Shown here piece by piece: positions 55,709 to 64,000 of a stretch of 64,000 nt of DNA (position 1 is its first letter; every line of letters starts with the position of its first letter). Both the position numbers and the translations under genes were made by a program. This DNA is from Theropithecus gelada (taxonomy: Eukaryota > Chordata > Mammalia > Primates > Cercopithecidae). Under the pieces are notes generated by a model. That model had not been told where the DNA came from, did not search any database, and was given only the letters and a program-made list of their open reading frames with translations. The stretch covers positions 27,332,326-27,396,325 of the forward strand of contig NC_037680.1 in assembly GCF_003255815.1 (NCBI RefSeq). Direction: 5' to 3'.

Positions 55709-56654
55709 AGTATAGTGTTCCTCAATGTTTCTTAGCAGGTAAACCTTAAGATTTTCGAAAAAGGATGTTATTATTTTTGAGTTACAAAAATTTCAGAAAC
55801 TATATTGTTAAGAATTATATCATTAAATTTATTTTAAATACAAACTAATATTATGCATAATAAAGACATTAAAACATTTTCACTTTTAGTAAATGATCTG
55901 CTTTTATTTTACTTTAAATTATGTGTGGGGCAGGCAGTGGGGAATAGGAGGACTTACCAACAGTAACTATAAAAGTCAGATGATACTTAAACAGTATTTA
56001 ACTTTGAGGCCGAACTAGTATTTAGGTGGATATTGAAAAGTAAATTTAAGTTGCCGCATGAAAAACACATGCAAAACTGTGCTTATGATGCTACATTTTA
56101 GAGTTTTTTATATTTTATGCTTTCTAAATCAACTGATTTTAATTTCTAAACAAGAAAATTTAAGATTTGATCATCACCAAATTTCTTTTAACACGGACTT
56201 TTAACGTATTTGAGACTTACCTCTTTTAACTACATAAATACAACTTTTTGATGTGGTGATGATCATCTTGAGGCAAATTTATAGACATCAAAGAATGTTT
56301 TTGCTTCTCGTTAATTATATGTCACCAAGTGTTTTTTTATTCTGTCTTTAGCCAGCAATCTATGAGTCAGTAAATTATAAAATGTCAGACTGAGAGTTAA
56401 ATAATTTAAACCTGTGTATTAATTAAAAATACCATGGTGTCTAGAGGTCATCCAAGTGATCAACTGACTGAGTGGCTAAGATGCAAGCATGTTTCTTAGG
56501 CCTCTAGGATATTCATTCGTATGACTCCGGTGCTTTCAAATCACTCCATTTTAAAGGAAAGAAATATTTAAATAACTATGCATTTACTCATTTTTAAAAT
56601 TATAAGTTAAACAGATGTTATTACTGCCTTTAACATTAACTCTGTGACCTTCTG
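55709..56654. other. Unassigned AT-rich sequence
   Basis: No gene or repeat is recognised. Confidence 0.4.
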
Positions 56655-56985
56655 GATGAGAGGCCAACAAATTTTTTCTGCAAATGGCCAGATGGTAATA
56701 TTTTAGGACTTGAGAGCCAGGTCTTTGTGGAGCTACTCAACTTGGCTTTTGTAGTGTGAAAGCAGCCATAGGCAATACATAAATAAGGATGGCGGTGTTT
56801 CAACTGTATTTATAGACACTGAAACTTGAATTTTATGTAACTTTTTGCTGTCAAATATCTTTCCTGTTTTAACATTTTTTGAACCATTTAAAAATGTAAA
56901 ACCACTCTCACAGGCAATATAAAAACAGGTAGCAGATTGGACTTACTCTATGGGCTGAAGTTTGCCAACTTCTGCACTAAATGGT
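56655..56985 (+). mobile_element. hAT-Charlie-type DNA transposon
   Basis: 'gaggccaacaaattttttctg', 'atggccagatggtaatattt', 'ggagctactcaacttggct', 'aaagcagccataggcaatac' and 'tgggctgaagtttgccaact'. Both degenerate termini (GGCCAACAAA and TTTGCCAACTTCTG) are visible. Same family as 32844-33066 but longer, with an extra A/T-rich middle. Confidence 0.75.
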
Positions 56986-57689
56986 TAAATTCATTAGTTG
57001 GAAAAATCTACTTTTATAATTCATTCATAAATTTCCCCAGTATCACATCTATCATACCACCCCGAAGTTCTTGCTAATGTGAGCTTATGCCTGATAACGA
57101 AAAGTGTTCAAGTTGTTACCAGTAGCTCCTATATGACCCATGTTATGTTGCTTCTCTGCCCCATGTCACAAGTAGATTATGGAAGTAAATAAAAAGAAAT
57201 TTCAACGCTGTCTGCTGTGAAACTTGTCTTTGCTTGTGATGATGTAATGTAGTATAAAGGAAATAAAACCAGGAGATGTGAAAACTAGGCTATATTCCTG
57301 GTTCTATCGCTAATCAAAATGGTCAAGTTTGGTGAGCCTCTAAGGCTCCATTTTCTCACCTGCCCATCCTGACAGAATATTAAGAAGTTATAATACCACA
57401 TATGAAATTACTGGTAAGGTAACCTTAGCATTGCTATTTATCTTTATTGTCACTGTGGTAGTTAGTAGTTGTACTTTATTACTGTTCTTAAACTTGACTA
57501 TGGCAGGGCTCCCTTCATATGTTAATATATCACTTAAAACTAGATATAGATTAAGGATTGCACATTAATTTCCTCCAAGCATTTTGTGTTTCTTACCCTC
57601 ACATTTTAAACTGCTCTAATCTCATTGTGGTACTTGTGCCAGGTTCATTACTAACAGTATTGTGAAATTTTATATTCTGCATATTCTTT

Positions 57690-57805
57690 CTTACCACTAC
57701 TCTGTGAGGGCAAAGATTGTCTGTTTTGTCCCTGCTATATCGCCAGCACCCAAAATAGTGTCTGGAATATATTTGAGCACTTCTGAGTAAATCAGTGACA
57801 TAAAT
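57690..57805 (+). repeat. L2 LINE 3' end
   Basis: 'tctgtgagggcaaagattgt', 'ctgttttgtccctgctatat', 'cgccagcacccaaaatagtg', 'tctggaatatatttgagcac' follow the L2 tail closely. Confidence 0.75.
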
Positions 57806-57964
57806 AATCCCATATGTTCACTTGCCTTGCATTATCAAAAGGAGTAAACAAAGCTCAATAGAAGTAAAATGTTTTAATGCATAAAATACATAAGATTACA
57901 AAGGATATCTACTTTATTCAGTTTCACTGATATATAGTTTATCCACAGACTCCTTGCGGGCCCA

Positions 57965-58325
57965 TGGACCCTGTTTTTTTATTTGTTTGTTTTTTGTTTT
58001 TTTGTTTTTTTGGTTTTTTTGAGTGGGCGGGTTGTGGGCGGGGTTTTTTTTTTTTTTGAGATGAGGTCTTAGTCTGTCACCCTGGCACTGTTATATCTCA
58101 ATGCAGCCTGGAACTCCAGGTCTCAAGTGATCCTTCCACCTCAGCCTCCCAAATAGCTAGGAATGCAGGTGTGCAGCATCATGCCTGGCTAAATTTTTTT
58201 AATTATATTTTTGTAGAAACAAAGTCTTGCTATGTCGCTGATCTCAAACTCCTGGCTTCAAGTGATTTTCCCACTTAGCCTCCCAAAGTGCCAGAATTTC
58301 AGGCATAATCCACCGTGCCCAGCCA
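57965..58325 (-). mobile_element. AluJ SINE, antisense, with G-rich insertion in tail
   Basis: A TTTTTG-type tail, a 'gagtgggcgggttgtgggcg' stretch, then 'gagatgaggtcttagtctgt', 'cctcagcctcccaaatagct' and 'ccaccgtgcccagcc'. Part of the left-arm equivalent is lost near 'ctatgtcgctgatctcaaac'. The two T tracts with a G-rich link suggest tail remodelling. Confidence 0.88.
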
Positions 58326-59087
58326 GACCTTGGTTTTTGAAAATATGGAAGAATTTTTAACAAATATCAGGGGACACATTGTCCGTAACTATAAATTGCA
58401 AAACTACTTTGATAGGATATAAAATAAATGCAAGCTTTATTTGGTCTTGTCTTTAAGAAATCCTCCCTCTGCACTTTTAAATTATAACAGAAAAAAGCAA
58501 TGAATTTTTTAAACTTGTTTTGGTTAAATTTGTTAAGATTACAAGAAGAAAAACAAATTTTGGCAAGCTTATACAAAAAGGGTATTTTCTGGGGAAATGC
58601 TGGAGTTTCTTATGCAATTGACAGGTGGGAAGGAAGGGAACAAAGATAGCTCTGGGGACAGTAGCTTTCTCCAGAGTGGAGCCAATGATAGAGGTGCCCA
58701 GTTATGGGTCCAAATTTGAAAATATTAGAGGCGAAACCTGGGCTGATCAAGCTTAGATCACAGATGCATGCCTCAATTGGTCAGCCAGAGCCAGAGAAGA
58801 ATCTGCAGTAGATCTGTTGGCAGTAAGGGCCATTATTTGGTATGGGAATGAGCTGGGAAACTACCCCAAGAGCTGTCTATAATGTAGTTCTTATTAATCT
58901 GACTCCGGAAAGCAGTGCATTTATTTTATATTATTGATGTCTCAAGATAAAATACATTTTACTCCAAATTGCAAGACAGCTTTGTCCATTTACATATAGA
59001 CAATATAGACAAAATTATGAATTTTAATATGTGCCAGATCACTCACTAGCATATTAATACATAATTTAATATCACACAATATAGCCA
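58326..59087. other. Unassigned sequence
   Basis: No gene or recognisable repeat. The 69-codon frame at 58367-58576 shows no motif. Confidence 0.4.
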
Positions 59088-59265
59088 GTATAGTGTAGTG
59101 ACAATATAGCATGGGACTTAAGAGTATAAGCCCTTGACCAGACTTGCATGGCTTAATATCCTAACCCTAACACTTAACTAGCTGTGCAGAGTTTGTGCAA
59201 GTTTCTCAATCTCTGCCCCTCATTTTCATTACCTGAAAAAAACAGAAGGAGGTTGCCACAATACA
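59088..59265 (+). repeat. MIR SINE
   Basis: 'gccagtatagtgtagtgaca', 'gcttaatatcctaaccctaac', 'acttaactagctgtgcagag', 'gcaagtttctcaatctctgc' and 'cctcattttcattacctg' follow MIR in order. The 3' end is lost. Confidence 0.7.
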
Positions 59266-59678
59266 AACAACCAGAAAAATCTCTCTGGTGTACCACAGTA
59301 AGCATTTAGTTCTTCCACAGAAGTTTGTGTGTAAGCTGGATAGGTCTCATCCAGGCTGGGCTCACCTGGACTTGGTTCTTGGTAGAGGGTAAGTCTAGGT
59401 TTGTATCACATATCTCTCATCTTCCTTGGATCAACAGATACCTGAGGCATTTTTTTTTCTTTTTTTTTTTTGTCAGTATGAAGAGCAGGATGGCAAGGGA
59501 ACAGGCTACTCTGCATAAGCATATTTCAAAGTTCTACTTAGGTAATGTCTGCTATTATTCAGTTAGCTAAGAGAAGTTACATAGCCAAGCCCAAAGTCAA
59601 AGCACAGAGAGTTGCACACTTTCTGTGGAGGTATGATAGTGAAACAGATGGCAATCTACTGTACCACAGGAGATAATA

Positions 59679-60693
59679 CAGTCATGTATCGCTTAATGAC
59701 AGGAGTACTTTCTGTATTGTTAGGCAATTTCCTCATTGTGTGAACAGCATAGAGTGTACCTACACAAATCTAGATGGTATAGCCTACTAGATATTTACCC
59801 TATAGGGTATAGCCTATTGCTCCTAGGTTACAAACCTTTACAGCATATTACTGTACTGAATACTGTAGAGAATTACAGCATAATGGTATTTGTCTATCTA
59901 AACAAAAAAGGTACAATAAAAGTAAGATATAAAAGATAAAAACTGGTACATCTGTATAGAGGATTTACCACGAATGGAGCGTGCGGGACTGGAAGTTGCT
60001 CTGGGTGAGTCAGTGAGTGAGTAGTGAGTGAATGCAAAGGCCTAGGACATTACTGTATACTACTGTAGATATTACAAATAATGTAGACTTAGGCTACACT
60101 AAATTTATTTTCAAAGTTTTTTTCTACAATAATAAATTAACCTTAGTTTATTGTAACTTTTACTTTATAAACTTTAAATTGTGTAACTTCTTGATGCTTT
60201 TGTAATAACACTTGGCTTAAAACACAAAGCACAATCATGTTATACAACTGTGCAAAAATATTCTTTATCCTTATCCTATAAGCTTGTTTCTATTAATTTT
60301 TATTTTCTTTTTAACGTTTTTGTTAAAAACTAACACACAAGCGCACACATTAGGCTAGGCTTACCCAGAGTTGGGATCATCAATATCACTTTCCTGTACC
60401 TCCATATCTTGTCTCACTGGAAGGATCTCAGGGGCAGTAACCCACATGGAGCTGTCATCTGCTGTGATAACCTTACTTTCTTCTGGAATACCTTCTGAAG
60501 GACCTGCCTGAGGCTGTTTTACAGTTAACTTTTTTTTTTTAATAAGTAGAAGGAGTACACTCTACTATAACAATTAAAACATATAGTAAATACTAGGCAA
60601 TAGGAATTTTTCGACTTCATTATAATCTTATGGGAGCACTGTGATATATGCAGTCGATAGTTGACCAAAACAACATTATACAGCACATGACTA
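59679..60693 (-). mobile_element. Tigger-type (TcMar) DNA transposon remnant
   Basis: The left end 'cagtcatgtatcgcttaatg' and right end 'attatacagcacatgact' are inverted termini, with a TA before the first. The body has 'gatggtatagcctact', 'gctctgggtgagtcagtgag', 'ttaggctacactaaatttat' and 'cccagagttgggatcatcaa'. On the - strand, 60360-60430 translates to a transposase-like tail (SDIDDP then a stop), so the transposase ran right to left. Only that tail is left: it is a deleted, non-autonomous copy. Confidence 0.85.
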
Positions 60694-60780
60694 ATAGAGA
60701 GTTGTAAGGTTAATGTATGTGAAAAGCTTAAAGTAGTTTCTGGTGCATAGAAAATGTTCAATAAACATTTGCTATTATTA
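60694..60780 (+). repeat. MIR 3' end beside Tigger
   Basis: 'gagagttgtaaggttaatg', 'gtgcatagaaaatgttcaat' and 'aaacatttgctattatta' follow the MIR 3' part. The left flank of the Tigger ('ggagataata') could be the matching upstream MIR sequence, in which case the Tigger split a MIR. Confidence 0.5.
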
Positions 60781-60884
60781 GGCATACAGAAACACACAAA
60801 AATTCAGTATTGTGTAACTGTTACATAAAATACATATTTGGCGAATGTGTCACTAAGTGACACTTTTTGCTATCCTAAGCAAAA

Positions 60885-60950
60885 AAAACAAAACTGGGGA
60901 TATCACATTACGTAACTTCACATTATCCTACAAAGCTATAGTAACATTTA
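60885..60950 (+). mobile_element. Short L1 ORF2 fragment
   Basis: 'actggggatatcacattacg' and 'tcctacaaagctatagtaac' match the ORF2 phrase encoding GGITLPDFKLYYKAIV. Only about 65 bp can be recognised. Confidence 0.55.
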
Positions 60951-61464
60951 AACAAACAAACATGCTTAAATTTAATTGAAAAGCTAGTGTGAGCCAACTT
61001 CTAGGATAGTCAAATATTATCCAATTATTTACTGTTAGCAGAATCAGAGAACGGCTGAAGATCACCAAGTTTTATCCACTCATTTGACAGATAATGAATC
61101 AAGCCAAAATGGTGAGATATTTAAGTCAAAGAGGAAGAAGTGGATGAATGGAGGATGGATAGGTGAATAATAAATAGGCAAATAGTTAATAGAAAAAGGA
61201 AAGGGATGAAATCAACCTAGATCTCTAGAACTCTAGTTGAGAACTCTTCCCACTATATTACACAAACCAGGTGTTGTTTCCTGTAGTTTATATACTGTTT
61301 ATCACATTTTTTCTATCCTTCTGCCTTTCAATGAGCCTTAAAAGGAGAAATAATTTTAATAATATTTTTAAAAGTTCAACTATTGCTTCAATTGAGAGAT
61401 GACTGTAGGACAGGATTTACTTAAAATGTAAAACTAACAAAGCTAATCCTTACAGAGGCCTTCA

Positions 61465-61615
61465 TTTGTCCACTTAACTAATATTTGTTCAGTCATTATT
61501 ATCTGTTAGGCACTGGACTACAGAGCAAAAACAAAACAAATCTTTGTTCTTGTGAACATGCATTATGTGGAAGACACAAGCAATTAACAAATTAATTAGT
61601 AGTATGTTCCACAAT
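61465..61615 (-). repeat. L2 LINE 3' end, antisense
   Basis: 'ccacttaactaatatttgttc', 'attatctgttaggcactgga' and 'tttgttcttgtgaacatgc' follow the complement of the L2 tail, similar in layout to 35880-35955. Confidence 0.6.
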
Positions 61616-61734
61616 CCCTTATCTGCAATTCTAAAATCAAAAAGCTTGGGAAACTGGAAAATTTGACAACTCGAATAGTGGTAAAAGCTGAATCAGACTC
61701 ATTTAGTAGTAAAGCTGATATGAGACTAGTCATA

Positions 61735-63671
61735 GTCTTTTTTATTATCTTAATTTTTGTGGGTACTTATGTGTATATATTTGTAGGATATATGAAATGT
61801 TTTGATACAGGCATGCAACATGTAACAATCACATCATGTAAAATGGGGTATTCATCACCTCAAGCATTTATCTTTTGTGTTACAAACAATCCAATTATAC
61901 TTTTAGATTTTTTTCTAAGATATCTTGTTATAAACAATTTTTACTTATTTTTAAATATACAAAATTACTATTAACTATAGTCACCCTGTTGTGCTATCAA
62001 ATACTAGGACTTAATTCATTCTTTTGGGGAGTTTTGTACCCGTTAACCATCTCCACTTACCCCCCGACCCTCCATCTACCCTTCCCAACATCTGGTAACC
62101 ATCCTTCTATTCTCTATCTCCATGAGTTCAATAGTTCTGATTTTTAGATCTCACACATAAGTGAAAATGTGCTTTGTCTTTCTGTCCCTGGCTTAACTTA
62201 GCATAATGACCTCCAGTTCTATTCATGTTGTTGCAGATGACAACATCTTATTCTTTTTGATGGCTGAATAGTACTTTATTGTGTATCATTACCACACTTT
62301 GTTTTATTCATCTGTTGATGAACACTTAGGTTGCTTCCAAATTTTGGCTATTGTGAGCAGTGCTGCAACAAACATGGGATTGCAGATAGCTCTTCGATAT
62401 GCTGATTTCCTTTCTTTTGGGTATATACCCAGCAGTGAGATTACTGAATCACGTGGTAGCTCTATTTTTAGGTTTTTGAGGAACCTCTAACTGTTCTCCA
62501 TAGTGCTTTTAGTAATTTACATTCCTACCAAGAGTGGGGTTCCCTTTTTACCACATCCTTGCCAGCATTTGTTATTATTGCCTTTCTTTTGACTAAAAGC
62601 CATTTTAACTGAGGTGAGATGATATCTCATTGTAGTTTGGATTTGCATTTCTCTGATTATCAGTAATGTTGAGCACTTTTTCATATGCCTGTTTGCCATT
62701 TCCATGGCTTCTTTTGAGAAATATTTATTCAAATATTTGCCCATTTTTAAATTAGATTATCAGATTTTTTCCCACAGAGTTGAGCTCCTTGTGTATTCTG
62801 GCTATTAACCCCTTGTCCAATGGGTAGTTTGCAAATATTTTCTCTGATTCTTTGTGTTGCCTCTTCACTTTGTTGTTTCCTTTGGTGTGCAGCAACTTCT
62901 TAACTTGATATGATCCCATTTGTCTATTTTTGTTTTGATTGCCTGTGCTTGTAGGGTATTACTCAATAAATTTTTGTTCGGACCCATGTCTTGGAGATTT
63001 TTCCCCAGTGTTTTCTTGTAGTAAATTTATAATTTGAGGGTCTTATATTTAAATATTTAATGTATTTCTATGTGATGTTTCTGTATGGCTTGAAATAGTG
63101 GTCTAATTTCATTCTTCTGCATGTAGATATTCATTTTCCCCACCACCATTTTTGAAGACTGTCTTTTCCACAGTGTATGTTCTTGGCACGTTTGTTGAAA
63201 ATGAATTTACTGTAGGTGTGTGAATTTGTTTCTGAGTTCTCTATTCTGTTCTATTGGTCTATATGTGTGTTTTTATACCAATACTATGCTGTTTTGGTTA
63301 TTATAGCTCTGTAGTATAATTTGAAGTCAGGTAATGTGATTTTCTCAGTTTTGTTCTTTTTGCTTAGAATAGCTTTGACTATTTTGAATTTTTTGTGGTT
63401 CCATATAAATTTTACAAAATATATGTGTGTGTATTTGAAGAATGTCATTGGTATTTTGATAGGGATAGCACTGAATCTGTAAATTGCACTGGGCAGTATG
63501 GACATTTTAATAATATTGATTCTTCCAATCCATGGACATGGAGTATCTTTCTGGTTTCTTTTCATGTCCTCTTCAATTTCTTTCATCAGCATTTTATAAT
63601 TTTCACCATAGATATCTTTCACTTCTTTCATTAAGTTAGTTCCTAGATATTTGTGGCTACTGTAAATAGGA
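61735..63671 (-). mobile_element. Older LINE-1 (L1PB/L1MA-like), antisense
   Basis: The 3'UTR ('ggtacttatgtgtatatat', 'agtcaccctgttgtgctatc', 'gtacccgttaaccatctcc') passes into ORF2: 'cctggcttaacttagcataa', 'gctgcaacaaacatgggatt', 'ccttgccagcatttgttatt', 'gttcccttt...', 'tatggtctatatgtgtg'-like wording and the frame at 63284-63631 (IGRINIIKMSILP, TLPDFKLYYRAIITKTA). It is interrupted at about 63671 by a younger L1. All frames are broken; the far part lies beyond the window or was truncated. Confidence 0.85.
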
Positions 63672-64000
63672 TTCCTTTTTTTTTTTTTAATTTATTTATT
63701 ATTATTATACTGTAAGTTGTAGAGTACATGTGCATAACGTGCAGGTTTGTTACATATGTATACTTGTGCCTTGTTGGTGTGCTGCACCCCTCAACTCGTC
63801 ATTTACATCAGGTATAACTCCCAATGCAATCCCTCCCCCCTCCCCCCTCCCCATGATAGGCCCCGGTGTGTGATGTTCCCCTTCCTGAGTCCAAGTGATC
63901 TCATTGTTCAGTTCCCACCTATGAGTGAGAACATGCGGTGTTTGGTTTTCTGTTCTTGTGATAGTTTGCTAAGAATGATGGATTCCAGCTGCATCCATGT
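63672..64000 (-). mobile_element. L1PA-type LINE inserted in older L1, runs off the edge
   Basis: A T-rich tail with TTATTATTA, then 'gtacatgtgcataacgtgca', 'ggtttgttacatatgtatac', 'tgtgtgatgttccccttcc', 'atgagtgagaacatgcggtg', 'gattccagctgcatccatgt'. It covers the 3'UTR and the end of ORF2 on the - strand and continues past the last base. Confidence 0.92.

Noticed and set aside
61605..61720. Possible copy of the same unassigned repeat seen at 31985
   Set aside because: Only the opening wording ('atcccttatctgcaattct', 'aaaatcaaaaagctt') is similar. The match fades within about 50 bases, so no separate feature is given.
1..64000. A novel multi-gene system, gene cluster, tRNA/rRNA gene or prokaryotic element
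   Set aside because: No operon-like spacing, no ribosome binding sites and no tRNA or rRNA sequence were noticed; the window is saturated with primate retroelements. The notable content is rearrangement junctions rather than a system.

Overview
This window reads as gene-poor, AT-rich, intergenic or deep-intronic primate DNA. I find no supportable host protein-coding gene, rRNA, tRNA or CRISPR array. The open reading frames are LINE-1 (L1) remnants, Alu translations or chance frames. Two young Alu copies (11857-12153 and 30181-30483) carry a set of diagnostic differences that I associate with Old World monkey AluY subfamilies (AluYRa-like): 'gctcaagcctgtaatcc', 'gccgagacggg', 'aactagccgggcgaggtgg' and 'gagatcyggccactg'. 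My best guess is therefore a cercopithecid monkey (macaque, baboon or vervet) rather than a human or great ape. That is from memory of subfamily signatures, not from a search.

Layout. 1-6.3 kb: old sequence with MIRs, an Alu inside a MIR and an MST-type LTR fragment. 6.3-8.9 kb: a 5'-inverted (twin-primed) L1. 11.4-16.2 kb: an old L1 on the + strand, interrupted by a young Alu and by an AluJ that is itself split by an ERV1-class LTR. 16.2-24.2 kb: MIRs, Alus, a compound TG/AG microsatellite, a truncated L1 with a nested AluY, one exon-like segment at 22.2 kb and an AT-rich tract. 24.6-31 kb: ancient L1M, Alus and a solitary THE1-type LTR with a 5-bp target duplication. 31.2-33.4 kb: old L1/HAL1 carrying an Alu, a hAT element with a perfect hairpin, and a roughly 110-bp inverted duplication. 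34-38 kb: Alus, L2, and a second ERV1-class LTR splitting an L2. 38.2-44.4 kb: an almost full-length, decayed L1 on the - strand with 5'UTR, ORF1 and ORF2. 46-53.5 kb: Alus, L1 3' ends and three MaLR LTRs. 54.3-55.7 kb: an internally deleted L1 that joins its 5'UTR to the end of ORF2. 56.6-64 kb: hAT, L2, AluJ, MIR and Tigger remnants, an older L1 on the - strand, and a younger L1 inserted into it that runs off the window edge.

Nothing here forms a pathway. The interest lies in the order of insertions, in the junctions of rearranged elements (inversion, internal deletion, hairpin, inverted duplication), and in the two promoter-bearing element types: the ERV1 LTRs and the L1 5'UTR. Family names come from recognition by eye and subfamily labels are approximate. 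RepeatMasker with a primate library would settle them.
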